DNA of 64,000 bases from CAYZJB01 sp964602985. Lineage in GTDB: Bacteria; CLD3; SB21. Positions within the stretch are counted from its first letter, which is position 1; each line of letters opens with the position of its first letter. Made by a program: the position numbers and the translations under genes. The notes beneath the pieces are model-generated. The model saw nothing but the letters and a program-made list of their open reading frames with translations, was not told the DNA's origin and did no database searches. Below are positions 1 to 7,503 of the stretch, in pieces. The DNA lies in assembly GCA_964602985.1 (NCBI GenBank), contig CAZRTJ010000010.1, positions 1 to 64,000 of the forward strand, in the 5' to 3' direction.

Positions 1-173
1 TTGCCAAGGAGGGGGGCAGGGGGGAGGTTGGTCGTGCACACGCCCTCCTCGACCGTCTCCACCTCGCCGCAAATAACTGGTCCAATGGCTCGGCGCTCAC
101 GGATGATGTGACGTTCGTGGTGGTGAGAGTAAAGGAAGAACCCTCACCAACTTTGGAGCGGCCTCCGGTGTAG
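1..173 (+). CDS. C-terminal end of a PP2C (SpoIIE/RsbU-type) phosphatase, partial
   Basis: Only the last 56 codons are in the window; the gene enters from the left edge in the frame ending at the TAG of 171-173. The tail contains ALTDDVTFVVVRVK, the usual closing strand of SpoIIE/RsbU PP2C phosphatases, where the Asp pair binds catalytic metal. Such enzymes dephosphorylate STAS anti-anti-sigma proteins. The neighbours downstream are an RsbW-like kinase, a STAS protein and a second PP2C phosphatase, so this is probably the first phosphatase of the same partner-switching cluster. The first 30 bases are unusually G-rich. The family call rests on one motif plus context. Confidence 0.7.
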   Translation, partial: AKEGGRGEVGRAHALLDRLHLAANNWSNGSALTDDVTFVVVRVKEEPSPTLERPPV

Positions 174-210
174 TTCATACAACGGATCAACCAGTCCAAA
201 GGAGGTATGT

Positions 211-612
211 ATGAAAAGGGTAATTGTCGCCATGCTCATTTCCGTCGCGCTTCTTGCAGCGCAGGAATCTCGCGACGGGTACGATCAGCGCATCGAGAAA
301 ATCTTGAAAATGGCCGCTCAAAATCTGAAGGGCACGCTGCAAAACGGATCAGACGAACTGAAAGAAAGCGCGATGGAAGCTGTGAAGGATCTCAAGCGCG
401 AGTACCCGCAGGCCAAACTGACCGGCACCGTGATTCCGCTCATGCAGATTCTGCGCAGTCATCCGGAGCAAAACATGCGCATCCTGGCGGCGCTCGTGCT
501 CAAGGAAATCGGCGATGACCGCGGCATCTACGCGATCAAAGAAGCGTCGCAGTACGACACACACGAAATTGTCCGACACGTTTGCGCCAGCATTCAAAGA
601 GAAAAGAAGTGA
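211..612 (+). CDS. exported small helical-repeat (HEAT-like) protein
   Basis: A 133-residue protein. Residues 1-17 (MKRVIVAMLISVALLAA) form a signal peptide followed by Gln at +1, so it should be exported to the periplasm. Residues about 70-130 contain paired amphipathic helices (VIPLMQILRSHPEQNMRILAALVLKEIGD, split over two helices) like one or two HEAT repeats, which usually mediate protein contacts. The start is fixed by GGAGG at 201-205; a competing ATG at 207 is too close. It lies inside the partner-switching cluster and may be a periplasmic partner, but no enzymatic motif is seen and the function is unknown. Confidence 0.75.
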   Translation: MKRVIVAMLISVALLAAQESRDGYDQRIEKILKMAAQNLKGTLQNGSDELKESAMEAVKDLKREYPQAKLTGTVIPLMQILRSHPEQNMRILAALVLKEIGDDRGIYAIKEASQYDTHEIVRHVCASIQREKK

Positions 613-624
613 CCCCACGCGGCG

Positions 625-655
625 GAGAGGAGCTGCGCGCACGGCGGCTCCTCTC
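625..655 (+). other. intergenic hairpin after the HEAT-like gene
   Basis: GAGAGGAGC at 625-633 is exactly complementary to GCTCCTCTC at 647-655, with a 13-nt GC-rich loop. It begins 12 nt after the upstream stop codon. No run of T follows, so it is not a standard intrinsic terminator; it could be an RNA 3' stabiliser or a Rho-dependent pause. Confidence 0.4.
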
Positions 656-728
656 AGGATTTGTGGAGCCGCGTCGGATTGCTTTTCGAATCGAGATGGC
701 TTAGCTTTCATTTAATCACGGGGAAATC

Positions 729-1142
729 ATGGAACCCATCAAACTCCTCATGACGCTTCCGCCAATTCCGAATATCGAACTGGTTGCGATCAGCGGCATG
801 GAACAAATGGCTCAACATCTCGGGATCCGCGAAGACAAAATCGGCGAAGCGCGCGTCCTCGTCGCCGAGGCCATCATCAATGCAATGGAATACGCAACCG
901 AGATTCATCCGCGGGTGGATGTGGAATTCACCATGGACTTTCAGAAGCTCGTCATCTTCGTTCGCGACTACGGACACGGATTTGATTTCGACGAGGTGGA
1001 AGAACCCGATATCAAACAGAAATTGAAAGCCAGCCACAAACGCGGATGGGGCATCAAGCTCATCAAGTCGCTGTCTGACGATTTCAAGATCGAGTCCGAC
1101 AGCGAGGGTACGCGCATTACAATGTTGAAAAAACTAGCCTAG
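729..1142 (+). CDS. RsbW/SpoIIAB-like anti-sigma regulatory HATPase kinase
   Basis: A 137-residue single-domain GHKL ATPase. The N box is AEAIINAMEYA (Glu47, Asn51), the G1 box is RDYGHGFDF (Asp80, Gly82, Gly84), and the G2 region RGWGIKLIKSLSDDF is near residue 104. Proteins of this family bind either a sigma factor or another output and phosphorylate a STAS antagonist on Ser. The STAS gene starts 11 nt downstream and two PP2C phosphatases flank the pair, a complete switch. GGGGAAA lies 7-8 nt before the ATG. No sigma factor is encoded here, so the bound target is elsewhere or is not a sigma factor. Confidence 0.9.
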   Translation: MEPIKLLMTLPPIPNIELVAISGMEQMAQHLGIREDKIGEARVLVAEAIINAMEYATEIHPRVDVEFTMDFQKLVIFVRDYGHGFDFDEVEEPDIKQKLKASHKRGWGIKLIKSLSDDFKIESDSEGTRITMLKKLA

Positions 1143-1153
1143 AGGGTGGCGCC

Positions 1154-1516
1154 ATGGACAACAGCTTTTCCCTGACTTCCGAGAAAATCCGGGATATCGC
1201 CGTCATTCGAACCCGCGGATACCTGAATAACATCGGCGGCGAATCCGTCGCGCACGAATGCGATCGCTACCTCGCCCTCGGCGTATCTACCATGATCCTC
1301 GACCTGTCCGAAAGCAAGATGGTCAATTCGATCGGAATCTCCATTCTGATCGAGGTCATTGAGAAACTCAACGACCGCAACGGACGGCTGCTGTTCACAG
1401 GACTCGATCCGTCCGTTCAAAAGACGTTCGGCATCATGGGGTTGTTTGCCTACGCCGGCCAATTCCCGTCCACGCGTGATGCGCTTGCCGAATTGCAGAA
1501 ACCCGGCGCGAAATAA
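1154..1516 (+). CDS. STAS-domain anti-sigma factor antagonist (SpoIIAA/RsbV-like)
   Basis: A 120-residue single STAS domain. The core DLSESKMVNSIGISILIEV matches the strand-helix that carries the phosphorylated Ser in SpoIIAA/RsbV; Ser59 is the predicted site. Unphosphorylated, such proteins bind the HATPase kinase and free its target; the kinase inactivates them and a PP2C phosphatase restores them. Placed directly between the kinase gene and the phosphatase gene, almost certainly in one transcript. The pathway's output is not visible in this window. Confidence 0.92.
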   Translation: MDNSFSLTSEKIRDIAVIRTRGYLNNIGGESVAHECDRYLALGVSTMILDLSESKMVNSIGISILIEVIEKLNDRNGRLLFTGLDPSVQKTFGIMGLFAYAGQFPSTRDALAELQKPGAK

Positions 1517-1532
1517 CTCCTCCGGAGGTTCC

Positions 1533-3071
1533 TTGGACCGATCAGCCCGACTCTCCTGGAAGATCGGATCGTTGCGAGAAGAGTTCCTCCTCTTGTCGCA
1601 ATCCAGAAGTGTTCAGGAATTCAGCGCCAAGACGACCCACATCCTGCGCGGCTCCCTGCTGGCATTCGCTGCCGGAGTGTTCGAATGCCGCGACTCTGCC
1701 TGGCACGCCCTTTTTCAGATGCACGATGCATCGGCGCACCTGACGTCCGGGCCGACGCTGGAGTGCACCCCGACTTGCCTGGTGGGAACCTTTGCCGTCA
1801 GTCCCCCACGTGCGGCTGTCGCAGGGCCCCGTCTGGACGGACATCCCTATGACGAAAACGATGTACTGACCTTCGAGCTTCTACTCGATCTTTTCTACCA
1901 GGCCCACGTGGCCTTCGAAGCCGCCCAACAAAAGGACCATCTGATCTTTGGGTTGAATCATCGCATCGCGCAGCTGAACTCGCTCGTGGACGTCGCCGTG
2001 GAACTCGCCTCCAAGTCCTGCGTGGACGAACTGTACGAAACGGCTGTGGCACGCATGACGACGCTGACCAACAGTTCGCAGGGTTGGATCGAGGTCTCGA
2101 CTGCAAGCACAACGAGCACTTTCGGATTTCCGCAAGACACCCGCCTGCCTTCCGATCTGTCTCGCGCGCTCGTGGTCGAGCACACCACGGACAGAGGTCG
2201 ATTGCGTTTTATCATCGCCGGCAAGGAGTCCCGGACACACTCCGAACTCTTCGACGACACGGATTGTGTGATGATGAATGGCATCGCCCGCCACGTGACC
2301 GCCGCCCTCGAACGCGACTCTCTGCAACGCGAAGCGGTCGCCAAGAAATTGCTCGATCAGGAAGTGGCCTTCGCGGCGTCCATTCAGCGCAATCTGATCC
2401 CTCAGCGCATGCCTTTGATTCCCGGTTACGATGTCTTTGGCATCAACCTACCATCCAAAGAAATCGGAGGTGATTTCTTTGACGTATTCGAACTGAATGG
2501 CCGACGCTGGTGTCTGACGATCGCTGACGTCGCCGGCAAAGGCATCTCCGCAGCTCTTCTCGTCAATACATTGCATGCGGCTCTGCGATCCTATACCGAA
2601 ACGGAAGATCATCTCGACGGATTGGTAAACAAATTAAATCGACTGGTCTTTCGATCCTCCACCCCGGATAAATTCATTACATTTTTTGTTGCCGTCCTGG
2701 AGCCCGACACCGGTCGCATCGAATGCGTCAACGCAGGTCACAACCCGCCTCTTCTCCGGTCCGGCGTTGACTGCATCCGCCTGGGAGCGTCCGGCCCGGC
2801 GCTCGGTATCCTCGAGGAGTTTTCGTACCCCGCCCGGACTGTGACGCTCCGGCCAGGAGCCACGCTTTTCCTATACACAGATGGAATACCGGAAGCCGAG
2901 AACGCGGAAGAAGAAATGTTCGGTGAGGAAGAAATGTCGCGGTGTCTCTCGGAAACAACGTCAGACCTGAAATCGGATTGCGATCGTCTGCTGCAGCGTA
3001 TTCATTCCTTCACGCGAACGCATCCGCAGTCTGACGACATCACCATGTTGTGGCTCCGACGCGCGGGATGA
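1533..3071 (+). CDS. GAF/PP2C (RsbU-type) serine phosphatase
   Basis: A 512-residue protein started at TTG (1533), the only in-frame start after the STAS stop with a ribosome site (GGAGG at 1524-1528). Residues about 1-270 look like a GAF-type sensor, followed by a short coiled linker. The PP2C/SpoIIE domain runs from about 280 to the end and has all metal-binding signatures: EIGGDFFD (Asp314), ADVAGKG (near 332), LYTDGIPEA and SDDITML (Asp501/502). It should dephosphorylate the neighbouring STAS protein in response to a small-molecule or redox signal sensed by the N-terminal region. The signal is unknown. Confidence 0.9.
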   Translation: MDRSARLSWKIGSLREEFLLLSQSRSVQEFSAKTTHILRGSLLAFAAGVFECRDSAWHALFQMHDASAHLTSGPTLECTPTCLVGTFAVSPPRAAVAGPRLDGHPYDENDVLTFELLLDLFYQAHVAFEAAQQKDHLIFGLNHRIAQLNSLVDVAVELASKSCVDELYETAVARMTTLTNSSQGWIEVSTASTTSTFGFPQDTRLPSDLSRALVVEHTTDRGRLRFIIAGKESRTHSELFDDTDCVMMNGIARHVTAALERDSLQREAVAKKLLDQEVAFAASIQRNLIPQRMPLIPGYDVFGINLPSKEIGGDFFDVFELNGRRWCLTIADVAGKGISAALLVNTLHAALRSYTETEDHLDGLVNKLNRLVFRSSTPDKFITFFVAVLEPDTGRIECVNAGHNPPLLRSGVDCIRLGASGPALGILEEFSYPARTVTLRPGATLFLYTDGIPEAENAEEEMFGEEEMSRCLSETTSDLKSDCDRLLQRIHSFTRTHPQSDDITMLWLRRAG

Positions 3072-3189
3072 GTGTGGGCGGAGCTATAGCCGCTCTCGAC
3101 AACCGCACCTGCGAATCGCGCACACTCCGGGGAATGCGCACAGATCGCGGAAAGAGTCTCTCTCGTTCGAATCGAAATTTCCAAAATGA

Positions 3190-3218
3190 TTGATTCCGAC
3201 CACTCACTCGAATATCTT
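3190..3218 (+). promoter_or_regulatory. promoter of dus, predicted leaderless
   Basis: TTGATT at 3190-3195, a 17-nt spacer, TATCTT at 3213-3218, then only 8 nt to the ATG at 3227. No Shine-Dalgarno sequence is present. The transcript should start at or next to the start codon. Confidence 0.55.
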
Positions 3219-3226
3219 GCGCCATC

Positions 3227-4258
3227 ATGAAGCTCGCACACATCGACATCGATCGTCCGCTTGCCCTCGCACCGATGGAGGACGTGACGGACATTGCGTT
3301 TCGCCTGATCTGCAAGCGGCTCGGCGCGGATTTGCTCTACACCGAATTTACCAGTTCGGAAGCGCTGATCCGCGATGCGCGGAAAGCGATGCGAAAAATC
3401 GAAATCGCCGAGGAGGAAAGGCCGGTTGCGATTCAACTCTTTGGCGGTCTCGAGACGTCAATGGAGGGCGCCGCGCGCGTGGCGGAGCGGTTTCGACCGG
3501 ATTTCATCGACATCAATTGCGGATGCTGGGTCAAGGACGTCGCTCTGCGCGGAGCGGGATCGGGACTGCTGCGCGATCTTCCGCGAATGGAAGCGATCGT
3601 GCGCTCGACCGTCCGCGGAACGACGCTGCCGGTCACGGTCAAGACGCGTCTCGGTTGGGACAAAAACACGATCAACATCCTCGACGTCGCGAAAATAGTC
3701 GAAGACGCCGGCGCACAAGCGCTGACCGTGCACTGCCGGACGCGCGACATGGCGCACGACGGCATCGCGGACTGGAGTTGGCTGGAGAAAATCAAACGGG
3801 TCCTCTCCATCCCGCTGATCGGCAACGGCGATGTCCGGACACCGCAGGACGCACGCCGGATGCTGGAGACCGGATGCGACGGCGTGATGATCGGTCGCGC
3901 GGCGATTGCGAACCCGTGGATCTTTCGCGAAACGCGGCATTTCTTACTGACGGGAGAATGTCTGGCGCCGCCGGACGCCGACGAACGCATCCGCGTTTGT
4001 CTGGAGCATTTGAGACTGTCCGTCCGCTACAAGGAAGGAAAATACGGTGTGCTGGAATTTCGGAAATACTATTCCGGCTATCTCAAAGGCTTGCCGAACA
4101 TCGCTCGCCTTCGCGCCGAGCTCATGCAGCTGACTCACCTCGAGCCGATCGTCGAGCGCATCGAGCGATATCGCGAAGAGATCGCGGGGAGTGCGGAGAC
4201 GCCATTGCCCGCGCTCGGCGGACTGATGGGGACGCGCTACGATAACGCTCTTTCCTGA
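3227..4258 (+). CDS. dus: tRNA-dihydrouridine synthase (DusB-like)
   Basis: A 343-residue FMN enzyme that reduces specific uridines in the tRNA D-loop with NAD(P)H. The TIM barrel opens with LALAPMEDVTD (substrate/FMN strand). Residues 97-112 (NCGCWVKDVALRGAGS) hold the catalytic Cys100, and LTVHCRTRD plus GNGDVRTPQDA form the FMN phosphate site. The usual NxGCP reads NCGCW, an unusual Pro to Trp change. The last 22 nt overlap the 3' end of the convergent aroF gene. Which uridine is modified cannot be told from sequence. Confidence 0.92.
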   Translation: MKLAHIDIDRPLALAPMEDVTDIAFRLICKRLGADLLYTEFTSSEALIRDARKAMRKIEIAEEERPVAIQLFGGLETSMEGAARVAERFRPDFIDINCGCWVKDVALRGAGSGLLRDLPRMEAIVRSTVRGTTLPVTVKTRLGWDKNTINILDVAKIVEDAGAQALTVHCRTRDMAHDGIADWSWLEKIKRVLSIPLIGNGDVRTPQDARRMLETGCDGVMIGRAAIANPWIFRETRHFLLTGECLAPPDADERIRVCLEHLRLSVRYKEGKYGVLEFRKYYSGYLKGLPNIARLRAELMQLTHLEPIVERIERYREEIAGSAETPLPALGGLMGTRYDNALS

Positions 4259-5322
4259 ACGTCCTTTTCCTCCATCCCTCGCTTCTTTTTCATAATCTCG
4301 CGTTGGCGCGCAAGCGATTGGTCGTGAATCACCGCGAACAATTGACTGACAAATTCTGCTTCGAGATTTCTTTCCCGTCCTTGCAGTAATCTCGCCCCCA
4401 ACGCTTCCTCCCATCGTTGCGGTTGATGCACGTCCAACGCGTTGGCGAGTTTCTCCAGGCCGATGGATTCGGATACCGCCATGCGTTCCGCGAGGACGTT
4501 CAGCAATTCCCGATCCAGCCGGTCGATCTTGCTCCGCAGTTCCTCCAGCGGTTCGAGGTCGCCGTGTTCGCGATACAGGATCCGATCGAGAATCGCAGAG
4601 AGTTCCTCAGGAGTCACCTGCTGCTGGGCATCGCTCCACGCCTCGGACGGAGAGATATGCGACTCGATCATCAGACCGTCGTAGTGCAAGTCCAGCGCTT
4701 TCCGGGCGACCTCGCGGATGGTATCACGCGTCCCGCAAATGTGGCTCGGGTCGCAAACCAGCGGCACGTGAGGAACGCGACGCCGCAATTCGAGCGCCAG
4801 ATCCCAAAGCGGCCAGTTGCGATACACCGACTTCGGATAGCCGGAGAACCCTCTGTGAATGGCGCCGAGTTGACGAATGCCCGCCTTGTCGGCCCGCTCC
4901 AGCGCGCCCAGCCATAATTCCAAATCGGCATTCACGGGATTTTTGATCCACAAGGTCGTGGAGACGCCTTTGAGCGCATCGACGATTTCCTGTACGGCAA
5001 ACGGATTGACGGTCGTACGGGCTCCGATCCACAGGATGTCAATTCCCCACTTCAGCGCCTCGTGCACGTGTCGAGCGTGAGCCACTTCCACCGCGACAGG
5101 AAAACCGAATTCGAGCTTGACCTGCCTCAGCCATTCCAGTCCCACATATCCGACGCCTTCGAACGTATTGGGTCGCGTCCGGGGTTTCCAGATTCCTGCG
5201 CGAAACACATCCACGCGTCCAGCGGCTTTCAGCGCGGCGGCGGTGCGACGCACTTGTTCCTCGGTCTCCGCACTGCAGGGACCGGCGATGATCAGCGGGT
5301 TTTTAGAATCTCGTGGTTTCAT
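4237..5322 (-). CDS. aroF: fused DAHP synthase / chorismate mutase
   Basis: A 361-residue bifunctional enzyme. Residues 1-250 are a type I-beta 3-deoxy-7-phosphoheptulonate synthase (IIAGPCSAE, FRAGIWKPRTRPNTFEG, IHRGFSGY, CDPSHICG), joining PEP and erythrose-4-phosphate to open the shikimate pathway. Residues about 265-345 are an AroQ-type chorismate mutase helix bundle (LRSKIDRLDRELLNVLAERM), which makes prephenate. This fusion is common in Bacteroidota. It is last in the attenuated pheA-tyrA-aroF operon; its ATG overlaps the tyrA stop as ATGA. Mutase and synthase are probably mutually regulated by prephenate binding, an inference from the family. Confidence 0.95.
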   Translation of the reverse strand: MKPRDSKNPLIIAGPCSAETEEQVRRTAAALKAAGRVDVFRAGIWKPRTRPNTFEGVGYVGLEWLRQVKLEFGFPVAVEVAHARHVHEALKWGIDILWIGARTTVNPFAVQEIVDALKGVSTTLWIKNPVNADLELWLGALERADKAGIRQLGAIHRGFSGYPKSVYRNWPLWDLALELRRRVPHVPLVCDPSHICGTRDTIREVARKALDLHYDGLMIESHISPSEAWSDAQQQVTPEELSAILDRILYREHGDLEPLEELRSKIDRLDRELLNVLAERMAVSESIGLEKLANALDVHQPQRWEEALGARLLQGRERNLEAEFVSQLFAVIHDQSLARQREIMKKKRGMEEKDVQERALS

Positions 5323-6143
5323 GATCGTCCTATCGTTTGCATGATAAAATTGCTGTCCTGGATAAATTCGGCGATCGATTGCGAATCGCCGGATTGAATG
5401 CGTCGCTTCATTTCCGCGAGATGCTGTGTGAAGGCGTCGATGGCCCTGACAATGCCGATCGAATTCTCGGAAAGAATCGCGCTCCACGTGGGCGGCGAAC
5501 TTCGGGCGAGTCGGATGGCTCCGGCCAGACCGGAACCTGAAACCCGATCGATGCCGTCATGCCCGCCGACCGTTTGTGCCAGCGCAAACGCAATGGCATG
5601 AGGCAGATGAGACGCCAACGCCAGCGATCGATCGTGTTCGCCGGCCGGCATACGCTCGATCGACATTCCACAATCTTTCCAAACTTCTTCCGCCATCTCC
5701 ACCGCCCCGATGTCGCTGAGTTCGGACTCCACCACGAGGCAGACACGATCCTGAAATAATCTTTGTTCTGCCGCATCCGGACCGGAAAATTCCGTCCCGG
5801 CAATCGGATGGCACGCGACAAAGCGATTGCGCTTCGCATGATGGCGTACCGCATCGCAAATTCGACGCTTGGTCGAGCCAGTGTCGATCACCGTGACATG
5901 CGGAGAGATCCGATCCAGAATGACAGGAAGCTCCCGCCGAATCGCATCCACCGGAATACACAACGCGATTACATCGACGTCTCTCATTGGCTCGGGCGAA
6001 ACGATGGCATGAACCATCCCTCGTTCGACGGCGCGGCGTGCGTGTTCCGGACGAGAGTCGTACCCGATCACCCGGTGTCGGTCCCGCAGCGCCAAGCCCA
6101 TCGAACCGCCGATCAAACCCAGTCCGACGATCAGGATCGTCAT
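5319..6143 (-). CDS. tyrA: prephenate dehydrogenase
   Basis: A 274-residue NAD(P)-dependent enzyme converting prephenate to 4-hydroxyphenylpyruvate in tyrosine synthesis. The Rossmann fold begins at once (LIVGLGLIGGSMGLAL), and the catalytic region CHPIAGTEFSGPD and helical C-terminal dimerisation half (SHLPHAIAFAL) are present. There is no C-terminal ACT domain, so tyrosine feedback may rest on the operon attenuator. The start overlaps the pheA stop (ATGA) and the stop overlaps the aroF start, indicating tight translational coupling. Confidence 0.94.
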   Translation of the reverse strand: MTILIVGLGLIGGSMGLALRDRHRVIGYDSRPEHARRAVERGMVHAIVSPEPMRDVDVIALCIPVDAIRRELPVILDRISPHVTVIDTGSTKRRICDAVRHHAKRNRFVACHPIAGTEFSGPDAAEQRLFQDRVCLVVESELSDIGAVEMAEEVWKDCGMSIERMPAGEHDRSLALASHLPHAIAFALAQTVGGHDGIDRVSGSGLAGAIRLARSSPPTWSAILSENSIGIVRAIDAFTQHLAEMKRRIQSGDSQSIAEFIQDSNFIMQTIGRS

Positions 6144-6955
6144 GAGATCACCTTGCCCTTCTGATACAAGCCCAAAATTTTCGTTACCGTAGTCATCGGA
6201 CGGATCGCTTCCATGGCCGCGTCGAACACGTGACTTTCTGAAAATTCCACATCGAGAAACATCCAATACTCCCATTCCTTTCCAATGATTGGCGTTGATT
6301 GAATTTTCGTCAGATTCATTTCGCATTGTGCCAGGACGTCGAGAACCTTGGCCAGGGACCCGACTCGATGTGGAATGGTCATGCAGAGGGTTGCCTTGTT
6401 CCCGTGCATATTCGCGTTTGGGCTGAGTACCAGAAATCGCGTGAAGTTCCGCTTGTTCGACTCGATACCCGACGCCAGGATGGTCAAGCCGTACGACTCG
6501 GCCGCCTGACGTGGGGCAATCACCGCCACTCGAGGATCCGGAGACTCCGCCAACGCTCGCGCCGAAGCGGCGCCGTCCCACGTCTCCACGCGACGAATTC
6601 CCGACAGCGTTTGCAAATACTCCTCGCATTGCAGAAGCGCCATCGGATGAGAGCGAACTTCCCGGATTTCGCTCATCGGAACCGATTCGCATGCCATGAG
6701 ATGGTGTCGAATCCGCGCGACCACCTCACCGGTCACATGCAAACCCGAATCCCGGATCAGAGCGTAATTTCCCGGCAGCGTACCCGCGATCGTATTCTCG
6801 ATCGCCAGGATCCCCTGATCGGCGCGGCCCGTCGTCACGGCGTCCACGACGTCTTGGAATCGCTCGCAGGACACTGGCTCGACGGATGCACCGCCGTATG
6901 CCCGCGCGGCCTGATCGTGAAACGATCCTTCGATTCCTTGAATGGCGATTCGCAT
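6140..6955 (-). CDS. pheA: prephenate dehydratase with ACT domain
   Basis: A 271-residue monofunctional enzyme making phenylpyruvate from prephenate. The catalytic domain (GSFHDQAARAY, then NTIAGTL and the NFTRFLVLS motif with the Thr-Arg-Phe catalytic triplet) occupies residues 1-180. An ACT regulatory domain (HRVGSLAKVLDVLAQ) follows. The classic Phe-binding ESRP motif reads QSTP, as in many Bacteroidota-type enzymes, so allosteric Phe inhibition may be altered. MRIAIQG is the preferred start, 8 nt after GGAG; an ATG directly before it is the alternative. First structural gene after the attenuator. Confidence 0.94.
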   Translation of the reverse strand: MRIAIQGIEGSFHDQAARAYGGASVEPVSCERFQDVVDAVTTGRADQGILAIENTIAGTLPGNYALIRDSGLHVTGEVVARIRHHLMACESVPMSEIREVRSHPMALLQCEEYLQTLSGIRRVETWDGAASARALAESPDPRVAVIAPRQAAESYGLTILASGIESNKRNFTRFLVLSPNANMHGNKATLCMTIPHRVGSLAKVLDVLAQCEMNLTKIQSTPIIGKEWEYWMFLDVEFSESHVFDAAMEAIRPMTTVTKILGLYQKGKVIS

Positions 6956-6974
6956 CATGCATTCTCCGAATGGC

Positions 6975-7005
6975 AAAAAAAAACCCCGACATCAAGTCGG
7001 GGTTT
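6975..7005 (-). terminator. attenuator terminator of the Phe/Tyr operon
   Basis: On the minus strand AAACCCCGAC pairs with GTCGGGGTTT around a 5-nt loop, and the second arm runs into a stretch of nine T. This is a strong intrinsic terminator lying between the leader peptide and pheA, only about 20 nt before pheA. Its left arm (CCCCGACT) can instead pair with AGTCGGGG at 7032-7039 inside the leader peptide gene, giving the antiterminator. Confidence 0.92.
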
Positions 7006-7027
7006 GAATGAAAAATGGTATTCTATC

Positions 7028-7099
7028 TCATCCCCGACTCGTCGCGGTCAAATAAAAGTAATAAAAAAAGAAAAACGTGGAGACAATCGGGAGATTCAT
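7028..7099 (-). CDS. Phe/Tyr attenuator leader peptide, 23 residues
   Basis: A 23-codon reading frame beginning MNLPIVST and continuing with eight consecutive aromatic codons, FFFFYYFY, before LTATSRG and TGA. An AGAGGA ribosome site lies 6-7 nt upstream. Segment 1 (7085-7093, CTCCCGATT) can pair with segment 2 (7032-7039, AGTCGGGG), segment 2 with segment 3 (CCCCGACT), and segment 3 with segment 4 (GTCGGGG). A ribosome stalled for charged tRNA-Phe or tRNA-Tyr frees segment 2 for antitermination; a ribosome at the stop codon covers segment 2 and lets the terminator form. The arrangement is that of E. coli pheL, but it senses both amino acids. Confidence 0.93.
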   Translation of the reverse strand: MNLPIVSTFFFFYYFYLTATSRG

Positions 7100-7126
7100 G
7101 AACTATCCTCTTCAGATTACAACAAC

Positions 7127-7155
7127 ATGGTAAGCACGAAACCCGCCCAAGGCAA
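7127..7155 (-). promoter_or_regulatory. promoter of the leader-pheA-tyrA-aroF operon
   Basis: TTGCCT (7150-7155), 17-nt spacer, TACCAT (7127-7132) on the minus strand. Predicted transcript start near 7120, giving about 20 nt before the leader peptide and a leader RNA of about 145 nt up to the terminator. Confidence 0.6.
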
Positions 7156-7503
7156 GGGAATATTTCACGGTAAGCCTCAAAGGTTTTGTGGCTAGGAGTG
7201 AACCAAAGATTTCAGTCATGACAGTCTCCACGCTCCGTCGAGTTCCAGCCGGCCATTTCGCTCAGGCCGCTGTAACACGGCCTCTTCGCGGCACTGCCTG
7301 AAATCGATTGACGATTCTTTGTGCCGAACGCGTGGACTGTGCAACCCCCCCCTGCCCTCCCCTTACGCAGTTTGGTTCGCTGCGAAACGACAAAATGCGG
7401 CGCGCAAGGGGAGGGACGGGAGGGGTTCACACGCATCTCCGTTTCTGGGAATACTTTTCCCGTAATCCGGTTCTTATAGTCCACCCAACGCAAAGGAATT
7501 CCG
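7156..7503. other. long intergenic region, no gene seen
   Basis: Between the aromatic operon promoter and the cytochrome gene I find no supportable coding region. The stretch holds a GC-rich inverted repeat (7339-7432) and, just before the cytochrome gene, an AAAGGA ribosome site at 7491-7496. No clean promoter for the cytochrome gene was identified. Confidence 0.5.
7339..7432. repeat. GC-rich long inverted repeat
   Basis: The arm at 7339-7367 (GTGCAAC, a C-run, then TGCCCTCCCCTTACGC) is about 85 percent complementary to the arm at 7400-7432 (GCGCAAGGGGAGGGACGGGAGG and following), separated by about 32 nt. It would fold into a roughly 30-bp hairpin. There is no T-run, so it is not an ordinary terminator. 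The G-rich sequence at window positions 5-30 resembles one arm, so it may belong to a dispersed intergenic repeat family. Unconfirmed with one full copy here. Confidence 0.55.

Noticed and set aside
3074..3100. hairpin GCGG-AGCTATAG-CCGC after the PP2C gene as terminator
   Set aside because: Short stem and no T-run; too weak to call.
7116..7129. four-codon ATGTTGTTGTAA upstream of the leader peptide
   Set aside because: Its start codon overlaps the predicted -10 box, so it would not be in the transcript.
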